This document shows positions 7,925 to 14,486 of a stretch of DNA of 19,072 nucleotides, in pieces (the first letter of the stretch is position 1; each line of letters opens with the position of its first letter). Made by a program: the position numbers and the translations under genes. The notes under the pieces were generated by a model. It saw nothing but the letters and a program-made list of their open reading frames with translations, was not told where the DNA came from and searched no databases. Source of the DNA: Candidatus Methanofastidiosum methylothiophilum (GTDB lineage: Archaea; Methanobacteriota_B; Thermococci; Methanofastidiosales; Methanofastidiosaceae); the NCBI GenBank assembly GCA_001587675.1, contig LNGD01000014.1:1-19072 (forward strand). The letters are read 5' to 3'.

Positions 7925-8928
7925 CATACTCTTGGGACTGGATCAGCCACAGGGGGTTCAAGAATTCTTTTTCCACCTATGACTGTTTCAAGGAGCACTT
8001 TTTCTCCTTTTTTTACTTCCCCAATTATGGCCGCATTTTTACCATTAGAATCCTTTCTCAAAGTATCAAGCACTATATCAGCATCATCTCTTTCTACCCC
8101 AATTATAACTTTTCCTTCACACGCAATTTCCATGAAGTTAAGCCCTAGAATATCACAGATAGCTACAACTTCTTCTCTTACAGGTATTTTCTCTTCTTGG
8201 ATATCTATCCGCACACCTGATTTTCTTGAGAATTCATTTAATGCGTTTGCAATTCCCCCTCGTGTTGGGTCCTTCATTGCATGAATGTTATAAGGAAGTA
8301 TTTTTGCAATCATCTTGTTTAGTGGCGCAACATCTGATTTAATATTAGATAAAAATGTGATGTCTTCTCTAGCAGACAAAAGTGAAGCGCCATGATCTCC
8401 AACTGTTCCTGAAACTATAATTAAATCTCCTTTTTTTAGGCCTTTGTCAGTGAGAAGATTCTTTGTAAATCCAACGCCTGAAGTATTAATAAACAAATCA
8501 TTTCCTGCAACTTTTGTATCTCCAGTAATTAAAGGAACTCCGGCTTCCTTCAATGTATCATCCATTGATTTAATAACTTTTTTAAATTGTTCAACAGGGA
8601 AACCTTCCGGTATTATTACCCCTGAAGAAAGAGCCATAGGATTTGCTCCCATTACTGAAAGATCATTGATTGTTCCAGAAACTGAAAGCCTACCGATGTC
8701 TCCACCAGGAAAAAAAAGAGGGGTTACTGTATGTGAGTCGGTAGTAAAAACAATTTGCCCATCATCAAATGGAATTGTTCCAGAATCGTCCATATCAGGA
8801 AGCCCTAATCCACCTTTAACGGAATTAAGGGAGAATCCTTTAACATAGAGAGATTTAATCAGCGATTCCATCATCTCTCCGCCACCTCCGTGCTCCGATT
8901 TGATTATATCGGCATTAAAGTCTCCCAT
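7921..8928 (-). CDS. hypE: Hydrogenase maturation protein HypE (carbamoyl dehydratase)
   Basis: HypE takes the carbamoyl group from HypF onto its C-terminal cysteine and dehydrates it with ATP to a thiocyanate, the source of the cyanide ligands on NiFe-hydrogenase iron. The chain ends in the required PRVC. The N-terminus holds the EHGGGGEMM loop, followed by DMDDSGTIPFDDGQIVFTTDSHTVTPLFFPGGDIG and, later, KDPTRGGIANALNE, all standard PurM/HypE motifs. The frame opens at an ATG at 8943, but that lies only about 12 nt from the TATA box at 8952-8959. The internal ATG at 8928 sits at the leaderless distance and gives a normal N-terminus, so it is preferred (335 aa). The presence of hypE implies NiFe-hydrogenases elsewhere. 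Confidence 0.95.
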   Translation of the reverse strand: MGDFNADIIKSEHGGGGEMMESLIKSLYVKGFSLNSVKGGLGLPDMDDSGTIPFDDGQIVFTTDSHTVTPLFFPGGDIGRLSVSGTINDLSVMGANPMALSSGVIIPEGFPVEQFKKVIKSMDDTLKEAGVPLITGDTKVAGNDLFINTSGVGFTKNLLTDKGLKKGDLIIVSGTVGDHGASLLSAREDITFLSNIKSDVAPLNKMIAKILPYNIHAMKDPTRGGIANALNEFSRKSGVRIDIQEEKIPVREEVVAICDILGLNFMEIACEGKVIIGVERDDADIVLDTLRKDSNGKNAAIIGEVKKGEKVLLETVIGGKRILEPPVADPVPRVC

Positions 8929-8951
8929 ATAAAATAAATGCATAGGAAAAC

Positions 8952-8959
8952 TTTATAAA
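8952..8959. promoter_or_regulatory. Palindromic TATA box between hypE and rps8e
   Basis: TTTATAAA reads the same on both strands. It is centred 27-28 nt from the preferred hypE start on one side and about 41 nt from the rps8e TTG on the other, where a GGTGAT ribosome site needs a short leader. One box could therefore serve both divergent genes. A second minus-strand box (TTTATAT, 8981-8988) and two TTAGGC direct repeats (8965-8970, 8974-8979) lie in the same 68-nt gap. Confidence 0.55.
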
Positions 8960-8996
8960 CATTGTTAGGCCTTTTAGGCGATATAAAGGTGATTAT

Positions 8997-9371
8997 TTGT
9001 CAATTTGGCAGGCTAGATCAAAAAGAAAGGTTACAGGTGGAAGATTAAAACAGGCAAGAAAAAAACTAAAGAGAGAACTTGGGAGAGAATCAACTTTTAC
9101 AACTATTGGAGAAATTAGCAAAAAGAAGGTAAGATGCCTCGGTGGAAATCAAAAAGTTAAGTTAATGAAAACTGATTATTCCAATATTCAAACAAAAGAG
9201 GGATTCAAGAAAGCAAAGATCCTAAGCGTAGTCGATAATCCAGCTAACAGACACTTTGTCAGAAGAAACATAATCACAAAAGGCGCAATAATAAACACAG
9301 AAGCTGGAAAAGCAAGAGTTACTTCAAGACCCGGGCAGGACGGAGTAATTAACGCTGTTTTAATTGAATAA
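8997..9371 (+). CDS. rps8e: Small-subunit ribosomal protein eS8 (S8e)
   Basis: S8e is an archaeal/eukaryotic 30S protein with no bacterial counterpart. The 124-aa basic chain begins MSIWQARSKRKVTGGRLKQA, close to the conserved S8e opening (W-Q-x-R-S-x-R-K-x-TGGR). It later carries VDNPANRHFVRRNIITKGAIINTEAGKARVTSRPGQDGVINAVLI, the family's C-terminal block. The start codon is TTG with the GGTGAT ribosome site just upstream; no ATG in frame would retain the conserved N-terminus. It is followed by a T-rich stretch (9372-9402) that probably ends the transcript before the histone promoter. Confidence 0.98.
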   Translation: MSIWQARSKRKVTGGRLKQARKKLKRELGRESTFTTIGEISKKKVRCLGGNQKVKLMKTDYSNIQTKEGFKKAKILSVVDNPANRHFVRRNIITKGAIINTEAGKARVTSRPGQDGVINAVLIE

Positions 9372-9413
9372 ATTTCTTTCTAACATTTATTTCAGGTCTT
9401 TTTTAGAGAAAAG

Positions 9414-9421
9414 TTTAAATA
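9414..9421 (+). promoter_or_regulatory. TATA box of the histone gene
   Basis: TTTAAATA lies about 70 nt before the histone ATG, predicting an RNA start near 9443 and therefore a leader of roughly 40 nt, longer than that of most genes in this window. Confidence 0.5.
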
Positions 9422-9453
9422 AGACTTTTTATTAATAAATATAAGTTTTATTT

Positions 9454-9469
9454 TTGCCTTTTTCGGCAA
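9454..9469 (+). promoter_or_regulatory. Small hairpin in the histone 5' leader
   Basis: TTGCC-TTTTTC-GGCAA can form a 5-bp stem with a 6-nt loop just 3 nt before the strong AGGAGGT ribosome site (9473-9479). It could modulate translation or stability, or be incidental. Confidence 0.35.
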
Positions 9470-9485
9470 TTTAGGAGGTATAATT

Positions 9486-9707
9486 ATGAGAGAGCCAGAA
9501 GAACTTCCTCTAGCTCCCCTTGAAAGACTTCTTAGAAAAGAGGGGGCTGAAAGAGTTTCAGAAGATGCATGCAAAGTTTTAGGCGTTGCATTGGAAGATT
9601 ATTCGAAAATAATAGCAAGAAAGGCAAGAGACTATTCTGCTCATGCTAAAAGGAAGACTATTAAGGCAGAGGATATTGAACTTGCTTTAAGAGATTTAAA
9701 TATATAA
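9486..9707 (+). CDS. Archaeal histone (HMf family)
   Basis: A 73-aa histone-fold protein that wraps DNA as dimers and longer oligomers. The sequence follows the archaeal pattern: ELPLAPLERLLRKEGAERVSEDACKVLGVALEDYSKIIARKARDYSAHAKRKTIKAEDIELAL, with the RVSEDA and KAEDIELA loop-helix segments and the AHAKRKTIK DNA-contact loop. It has a short extra MREPEE at the N-terminus and no tail at the C-terminus. The ribosome site AGGAGGT is the strongest in the window, as expected for an abundant protein. A T-rich run follows the stop and the next gene has its own TATA-like element, so it is probably monocistronic. Confidence 0.98.
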   Translation: MREPEELPLAPLERLLRKEGAERVSEDACKVLGVALEDYSKIIARKARDYSAHAKRKTIKAEDIELALRDLNI

Positions 9708-9768
9708 TTTTTTTCTTTAATAGATAGAAAATTTTATATTTGATACTGTTTTCCCACTGGTGAGGTAA

Positions 9769-9936
9769 ATGGAAAAGAAAGTTAAAAAATGCTCAAATTG
9801 TCAAACGGATTTTGATATAAAAGATAAAAACCGTATAGTTTTAGAGCTATGGAAAGATAAAAAACACCTCACAAGGCTTTACTTTTGCAGTAAGAACTGT
9901 TTTGTTTCTTTCTTAAAAGATAAAAAGGTCATTTGA
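9769..9936 (+). CDS. 55-aa putative zinc-finger protein
   Basis: A small ORF with a good ribosome site (GAGGT, 9762-9766) and a TATA-like TTTTATATTTG at 9732-9742. The product MEKKVKKCSNCQTDF... has Cys8 and Cys11 as CxxC, and Cys40 and Cys44 as CxxxC in YFCSKNCFVSFLK, separated by a charged segment. This spacing resembles treble-clef/TRASH or MYM-like metal-binding fingers, in which a second FCSxxCxxxF knuckle is typical. It is lysine-rich. Its stop codon region forms the ribosome site of the next gene, so the two are probably co-expressed and coupled. No precise family is recognised. A nucleic-acid or protein-binding role, or a metal chaperone role, is inference. Confidence 0.75.
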   Translation: MEKKVKKCSNCQTDFDIKDKNRIVLELWKDKKHLTRLYFCSKNCFVSFLKDKKVI

Positions 9937-9944
9937 GGTATAAT

Positions 9945-10280
9945 ATGTCTAAAGACGCATTAAAAAATATGAGAAGATCCATTCTAGAACAGAAGTATAG
10001 ATTTGACCTAGGTAGACAGTTCCTTGTTTATGTCAATTTTGCACTTCTTATAATAGCGGCTTCAGATAAGATAAAACTTGTTATAGATTTAAAGACAACT
10101 GAACTCTTACTGATATTAGTTCCACTATCATTTATCGCAACTTACATCTTGGGATACATCCTTGATAAATTTGTCAAATTCCCCCAAGCTTCACAGATGG
10201 TGGAGGCAAAAAGAAGCCCTTATACACTTATGACCCAAGAAAAACTTGACAAAATTCTTGAAATACTTGAAAAAGAATAG
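9945..10280 (+). CDS. Small two-helix membrane protein, function unknown
   Basis: The frame opens at a TTG at 9933, but the ATG at 9945 has GAGGT at 9935-9939 at good spacing and is chosen, giving 111 residues. There is a basic N-terminal helix (KNMRRSILEQKYRFDLGRQ), a hydrophobic segment near residues 27-44 (FLVYVNFALLIIAAS), a second near 54-74 (LLLILVPLSFIATYILGYIL), and a charged C-terminal helix ending DKILEILEKE. I do not recognise the family. It starts 8 nt after the zinc-finger gene and probably shares its transcript, suggesting a membrane protein working with or regulated by the small finger protein, though this is only context. Confidence 0.78.
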   Translation: MSKDALKNMRRSILEQKYRFDLGRQFLVYVNFALLIIAASDKIKLVIDLKTTELLLILVPLSFIATYILGYILDKFVKFPQASQMVEAKRSPYTLMTQEKLDKILEILEKE

Positions 10281-10333
10281 GAAAAATTTATATTTGAATA
10301 GTGTTTATTAAATAATATATTAAAGGGGATTTT

Positions 10334-10627
10334 ATGGGTAAGATTGCAGCAACTAGATTGAGAGACAAGATGATAGTAACAGAACAGGGACATGAGATAG
10401 GAACCCTTTTTGACATGGTAATAAATGAAGACACGGGAGAGCTAATTGCTCTCGTAGTAGAACCTACAACTGACGTTATTTTGGATAACATGATAACTGA
10501 CAAGGAAAATTTGGTCCTTGTTCCATTTAGTGCCGTTAGAGCAGTAAAAGACTTCATAATTGTTGATGTCAGAAGAATTCCAAAGAAAAGTGAAAGAGTG
10601 GGAATGTTTGCAAAAGTTCCCGAATAA
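10334..10627 (+). CDS. PRC-barrel domain protein
   Basis: A 97-aa protein that is essentially one PRC-barrel: KIAATRLRDKMIVTEQGHEIGTLFDMVINEDTGELIALVVEPT, with the GxxIGxxxDxxxxxxTGxxxALVV pattern, followed by LVPFSAVRAVKDFIIVDVRR. These small beta-barrels act as adaptors. In archaea, stand-alone PRC-barrel proteins (CdpB) have been tied to FtsZ/SepF-based cell division, and the same fold occurs in RimM and photosynthetic proteins. Membership in CdpB is possible but not shown here. An AAGGGGAT ribosome site precedes the ATG, and a TATA-like ATTTATATTTG lies at about 10286. The stop is one base from the stop of the convergent membrane protein gene. Confidence 0.9.
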   Translation: MGKIAATRLRDKMIVTEQGHEIGTLFDMVINEDTGELIALVVEPTTDVILDNMITDKENLVLVPFSAVRAVKDFIIVDVRRIPKKSERVGMFAKVPE

Positions 10628-10628
10628 A

Positions 10629-10832
10629 CTATTTTTTTATCTTCTTTTCAATTCTCCCAATCATATATCTTCTAAATGCTAAATATGACATGAAGAAAAC
10701 AAATGCACCGACAATTGGTCGAGTAAGGCTAATTTTTTTATATATTGAATATTCAAAAAGAGTGAACACTATAAGGTAAATCAGTGCGAGGATTAATCCA
10801 GATAAAAATGGATTAAGCTCATTTATTCTCAT
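10629..10832 (-). CDS. 67-aa two-helix membrane protein, function unknown
   Basis: A short hydrophobic protein with two predicted membrane helices (LSGLILALIYLIVFTLFEYSIY, and RPIVGAFVFFMSYLAFRRYMI) and a basic tail RRYMIGRIEKKIKK that should lie in the cytoplasm by the positive-inside rule. Nothing identifies a family. It is convergent with the PRC-barrel gene (1-nt gap) and divergent from the racemase gene. The coding call rests on the tight packing and the plausible topology, not on homology. Confidence 0.6.
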   Translation of the reverse strand: MRINELNPFLSGLILALIYLIVFTLFEYSIYKKISLTRPIVGAFVFFMSYLAFRRYMIGRIEKKIKK

Positions 10833-10914
10833 AACAGGTATTCTATTCGTCAGATATATATTCTTAATCTTCGGTCCAGATACGCTTTTATTTACCCTTT
10901 CATATAATACCCTG

Positions 10915-11613
10915 ATGAAAGTTCTTGGACTTATTGGGGGTATGAATTGGCAATCTACAGTTGAATATTATAAGATTTTAAACGCCATGGTAAATGAGAA
11001 ACTAGGAAAGAATCATTCGGCAAGGATACTACTATTCTCTGTTGACTTTGAAGAAATACTAAAGCTTGAGATAGAAAATAACTGGCCCCAGATTAAGAAA
11101 ATTATGATTGAGATAACAAATAGTCTCGAAAATGCAGGTGCTGAAGCAATTATCCTTTGTTCAAATACCATGCATCTTATAGCAGAAGATCTTGAAAAAG
11201 CATCTAAAGTTCCTTTAATCAGCGTTATTGATGCAACTGCAGAAACTATAAAGAAAAACAATATCAACTCCATTGGACTTTTGGGAACAAAATTCACAAT
11301 GGAAGAGGATTTCTATAAGAAAAGGTTAACTGAAAAACATAAATTAAAAGTTCTTACGCCAAATAAAAATGACGTAGAATTAGTCAACAATATAATTTAT
11401 GGTGAACTTGCTAAAGGAATAGTAAGTCCTAACTCAAAAAAAGAACTGATGAGAATAGTAAGAGATTTAGTTTCAAATGGAGCAGAAGGCATAATATTGG
11501 GTTGTACTGAACTTCCAATGTTAATCAGTCAGGAAGAAGTGACGACGCCTCTATTCGACACTCTAAAAATCCATATGATGGCCGCTGTAAAATTTTCATT
11601 AGGATTAGAATAA
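10915..11613 (+). CDS. Aspartate/glutamate racemase-family protein (RacX/YgeA type)
   Basis: Cofactor-independent racemases use two cysteines to interconvert L- and D-amino acids. The 232-aa chain shows both: Cys82 in ILCSNTMH and Cys197 in ILGCTELP. It also has the family opening KVLGLIGGMNWQSTVEYYKILN and the middle SIGLLGTKFTMEEDFYKKRL. Size and motif order match the aspartate racemase/YgeA branch. The substrate could be aspartate, glutamate or a broader set; D-amino acid use in archaea is poorly defined. A TATA-like TTTTATTTA at about 10885 is about 28 nt before the ATG, and no clear ribosome site is seen, so a leaderless mRNA is likely. Confidence 0.93.
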   Translation: MKVLGLIGGMNWQSTVEYYKILNAMVNEKLGKNHSARILLFSVDFEEILKLEIENNWPQIKKIMIEITNSLENAGAEAIILCSNTMHLIAEDLEKASKVPLISVIDATAETIKKNNINSIGLLGTKFTMEEDFYKKRLTEKHKLKVLTPNKNDVELVNNIIYGELAKGIVSPNSKKELMRIVRDLVSNGAEGIILGCTELPMLISQEEVTTPLFDTLKIHMMAAVKFSLGLE

Positions 11614-11661
11614 AAAAATATATTAAGGGGTCAAATTAAATTGCGATAGGGGAAGAGTACA

Positions 11662-11856
11662 ATGAAAAAGAATAAAATAAAAGAAGCGCAACTAAAAAAA
11701 GAAAAACGTAAATCTGAGAGCATAAACATGCTCATAGGAGTGGGTATAGGTATGCTCTTTGGTATGATTTTTAAGAACATAATCTTGGGAGTTATCCTTG
11801 CTATAGTTATTGTCACAGTCTTAGAAATTGGTACTGATCAAAAAAACCCTAAATAA
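11662..11856 (+). CDS. 64-aa small membrane protein, function unknown
   Basis: A very basic N-terminal third (KKNKIKEAQLKKEKRKSES) precedes two short hydrophobic stretches, MLIGVGIGMLFGMIF and NIILGVILAIVIVTVLEIG, with glycines spaced as in glycine-zipper helices. A GGGGAAGAG ribosome site lies 6-7 nt before the ATG. It follows the racemase gene by 48 nt and overlaps the 3' end of rnhB by 8 nt. No family is recognised; the topology suggests a hairpin in the membrane with a positively charged cytoplasmic arm. Confidence 0.6.
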   Translation: MKKNKIKEAQLKKEKRKSESINMLIGVGIGMLFGMIFKNIILGVILAIVIVTVLEIGTDQKNPK

Positions 11857-12511
11857 GTTTTGTCTGATTACAAAAACTTTTGATATTTTTTAGGGTTTTC
11901 CACTCAGCTCTTACGTAATCTGGAAAACTATTATTTATTTTATAATAATCTTTAAGAAAGGATATTGTTATTGGGTCACTTGGGTATCCGCTTCCTATTG
12001 GGGTGCCAACTTTATCCTCTATTTCTTTCAGAATTTCATCTCTTTTAACCTTTGCAAGAATTGAAGCAGCGGCAACGATTGGATACTTATCCTCTGCTTT
12101 ATGTGCAGCTATTACCTCACAATCTGGATAAATCTTGCAAACACCTTCTTTAATACTCTGGGAAAATCTATCTGCATTGACATCACATGAATCACAAATA
12201 ACTCTTTTTAGAGAAACATTTAATCCAATGACGGAATCAATGAAAGCCCAAAGTTCAATTTCATTTAATGTATGCCTCTTCATTTCCGTATTCAAGTAAT
12301 TTGGGGAAAGTACCTTAAAAAAATAATTTTTGGATAATTTCAATAGTTCAGAATATATTTCAGTACGTCTCTTAGGATTAAGTTTCTTTGAATCTTTAAC
12401 ACCTAAAGACGCTACTTCTCTAAGTCTTTCTTCTTCAATTGAAAAGGCAGCAATCACAAGAGGGCCAATAACAGGACCTCTCCCGGCTTCATCAACTCCG
12501 CAGATATTCAT
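11849..12511 (-). CDS. rnhB: Ribonuclease HII
   Basis: RNase HII cuts RNA in RNA:DNA hybrids and at single ribonucleotides in DNA, needing two metal ions. The four acidic catalytic residues are visible: Asp7 and Glu8 in GVDEAGRGPVIGPLV, Asp107 in VICDSCDVN, and Asp141 in AEDKYPIVAAASILAKVKRD. The C-terminal GSGYPSDP is also typical of archaeal enzymes. Length is 220 aa. Its ribosome site, GGAGGT, is formed by the last codons of nikR, so translation is coupled to the metal-uptake operon, probably a matter of gene packing rather than shared function. The 3' end overlaps the small membrane protein gene. Confidence 0.98.
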   Translation of the reverse strand: MNICGVDEAGRGPVIGPLVIAAFSIEEERLREVASLGVKDSKKLNPKRRTEIYSELLKLSKNYFFKVLSPNYLNTEMKRHTLNEIELWAFIDSVIGLNVSLKRVICDSCDVNADRFSQSIKEGVCKIYPDCEVIAAHKAEDKYPIVAAASILAKVKRDEILKEIEDKVGTPIGSGYPSDPITISFLKDYYKINNSFPDYVRAEWKTLKNIKSFCNQTKLI

Positions 12512-12516
12512 TATAG

Positions 12517-12909
12517 CTAGACCTCCGCCGATATTAAAGCATGCCTTACTGCCTTAACACCGCTTAAGACCTTTAGTTCATTTAAGAATTCTTTAATATC
12601 TTTGGTATCTCCTTTGAGAATGAATATTTCAAGGCAGTTCTTTTCATCAAGATGAGTATGAAGAGTTGTTTCAACAACGTGCTCGTATTTATGGTGGATT
12701 GTATTAAGCGGGCTTTCTGATTTTTTACTAGATATTACCATACCAGTAACGACAAGCGGCCCTTTTTCTTCTTCCCACACTTCTGTAGTTACGTATTCTC
12801 TCAAAGCTTCCCTGAATATTTCAGACCTTGTTGAAAAACCTTTTAGATGTAGAAGTTTATCAAGTTTTTCCAGTAATTCATCATTTATAGATATACTAAT
12901 AACGGACAT
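12517..12909 (-). CDS. nikR: Nickel-responsive ribbon-helix-helix regulator NikR
   Basis: NikR represses nickel uptake genes when nickel is bound. The 130-aa protein has the N-terminal ribbon-helix-helix (VISISINDELLEKLDKLLHLKGFSTRSEIFREALREYV, residues 3-40) and a C-terminal ACT-like tetramer domain. All four nickel ligands known from E. coli NikR (His76, His87, His89, Cys95) have counterparts at the same spacing: His73, His84, His86 and Cys92, in LHTHLDEKNCLEIFILKGD. It is fourth in the znuA-znuC-znuB-nikR-rnhB operon, 11 nt after znuB with a GAAGGGAT ribosome site. It probably controls this operon, implying nickel transport or nickel-dependent control of a zinc/manganese-type importer. Confidence 0.95.
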   Translation of the reverse strand: MSVISISINDELLEKLDKLLHLKGFSTRSEIFREALREYVTTEVWEEEKGPLVVTGMVISSKKSESPLNTIHHKYEHVVETTLHTHLDEKNCLEIFILKGDTKDIKEFLNELKVLSGVKAVRHALISAEV

Positions 12910-12920
12910 TCAATCCCTTC

Positions 12921-13727
12921 TCAATTATTTTTTAATATTAAAGATTTAATACCAAGTAAAATAAGATATGAAACACCTGAAATTAGAACTATTGTAGCAC
13001 CTGATGGCTGATCTAATAAGAATGATATGCCAATACCTAGTAACATATAGATAATCCCCATTATTAGAGAAAGAATTATCATTTTTTTAAGACTGTTAGT
13101 AAACAAACTTGCAGTTGCTGCAGGAAGAGTAAGTAAAGCCATTGCCAATATAATTCCTACCACACTAACTAAAATTACAACTGTTAATGCTACAAGTGAA
13201 AGCAATATAATGTAAGTCTTCATGACAGGAACATTTGTAACTTCTGAGAACTCTTCATCAAATGAGAAAGCAAGGAATTCATTGTATCTTGAGAAAACTA
13301 CTATTCCTATGATAATGTTTAGGATTAGCATTATAAAAATATCTTGTCTGGATACAGTAAGAATATTCCCAAAAAGATAACTGGCAAGATCAGGGACATA
13401 ACCCGGTGTTTGATAAATCATGAAGATCCCAAAGGCCATTCCAATGGCCCACATTGCACCTATTAAGGTATCCTCTCTTTGATATGCTTTTCTTGATATT
13501 ATCCCAAGGATAGAGCTTGAGAAAACACTAAATAGGATTGCAACAAGCAAAGGATTGTATCCCAAGAACAAGCCAAGCCCTATTCCCCCAAAAGCTGCAT
13601 GGGATATCCCTCCGGATATGAATACCAATCTTTTTACAACGACATAAGACCCTATAATGCCACATGCAATGGCTGCTAATACTCCTGCCATGATTGCGTT
13701 TTGGAAAAAGGCATATTCGAAAACCAT
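12921..13727 (-). CDS. znuB: ABC-3 family metal-ion ABC transporter permease
   Basis: The membrane subunit of a cluster-9 (zinc, manganese or iron) ABC importer. The 268-aa chain has about eight hydrophobic helices and the usual family features: FFQNAIMAGVLAAIACGIIGSYVVVKRLVFISGGISHAAFGGIGLG at the N-terminus, and ALLTLPAATASLF in the cytoplasmic coupling region. The ATG shares one base with the znuC stop (TGATG), so translation is coupled. The gene symbol reflects the family only, as nickel or manganese could also be the cargo given the nikR gene right behind it. Confidence 0.92.
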   Translation of the reverse strand: MVFEYAFFQNAIMAGVLAAIACGIIGSYVVVKRLVFISGGISHAAFGGIGLGLFLGYNPLLVAILFSVFSSSILGIISRKAYQREDTLIGAMWAIGMAFGIFMIYQTPGYVPDLASYLFGNILTVSRQDIFIMLILNIIIGIVVFSRYNEFLAFSFDEEFSEVTNVPVMKTYIILLSLVALTVVILVSVVGIILAMALLTLPAATASLFTNSLKKMIILSLIMGIIYMLLGIGISFLLDQPSGATIVLISGVSYLILLGIKSLILKNN

Positions 13728-14482
13728 CAGTCATCGTGCTCCTTCAAAACCCTATGAGGTATACCATGGCCTATGAGCTCTATCGGACAGCCGTATAGCT
13801 TTTCAAATACTTTTGGTGGTATGTTCTTTTCTCCATGGTAATGAAGTGTTTTGTTGATACAGGCGATAGACTTTACATGAGAGGAGATAGCTCCTGTATC
13901 ATGAGTAACAAGAATAATGGCCATTTTTTCAGATAATTCATGAAGAAAATCATAAAAGTCAGTTTCTGCCTGAACGTCAATATTAGATGTGGGTTCGTCC
14001 AAAAGAAGTAATCTAGGTTCTGTTGAAAGTGCCCTTGCAATAAGCACTCTTTGGAGTTGCCCTCCTGATAGCTTCCCAATCTGTATCTTACTCAAATCTT
14101 GAATTCCCATTATTTCCATTGCCTTGTTAGATATTTTTCTATCTTTTTCAGAATATCTCTTAAGAAAATCAGTGTGGTTTATTCTGCCACTGAGAACTAC
14201 TTGTTCAACATTAATTGGAAAGTTTCGATCAACTAATGTGTACTGTGGAACATAACCAACAAATTCTCGCCCTTCTTTTGGGGATTTATTAAAAAGATAA
14301 ATTTTTCCTTGGGTTGGCACCAAAAGTCCTAGAATAAGCTTCAACAAAGTAGATTTACCGCCGCCATTAGGGCCGATTATCCCAAGAAAATCATCTTCGT
14401 AAACTTTAAGATTAATGTCTTCAAGTACTCTATGATCCCCATAGTCGTATGATAAATTTTCTATTTTGACAATATTTTTCAT
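13727..14482 (-). CDS. znuC: Metal-ion ABC transporter ATPase
   Basis: The 251-aa ATP-binding subunit of the cluster-9 importer. Walker A is GPNGGGKST (37-45), the Q-loop is YVPQ (77-80), the signature is LSGGQLQRV (138-146), Walker B is LLLLDEPTSNID (158-169) and the switch histidine is His194 in LVTHDTGAI. The C-terminus, CPIELIGHGIPHRVLKEHDD, is an extension typical of ZnuC-like ATPases and is fairly His-rich. It follows znuA by 4 nt and overlaps znuB by one base. Confidence 0.94.
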   Translation of the reverse strand: MKNIVKIENLSYDYGDHRVLEDINLKVYEDDFLGIIGPNGGGKSTLLKLILGLLVPTQGKIYLFNKSPKEGREFVGYVPQYTLVDRNFPINVEQVVLSGRINHTDFLKRYSEKDRKISNKAMEIMGIQDLSKIQIGKLSGGQLQRVLIARALSTEPRLLLLDEPTSNIDVQAETDFYDFLHELSEKMAIILVTHDTGAISSHVKSIACINKTLHYHGEKNIPPKVFEKLYGCPIELIGHGIPHRVLKEHDD

Positions 14483-14486
14483 GTGA

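Noticed and set aside
7979..8848. Long plus-strand ORFs (101 and 134 aa) opposite hypE
   Set aside because: They are serine/proline-rich antisense shadows of hypE codons, without ribosome sites or known motifs.
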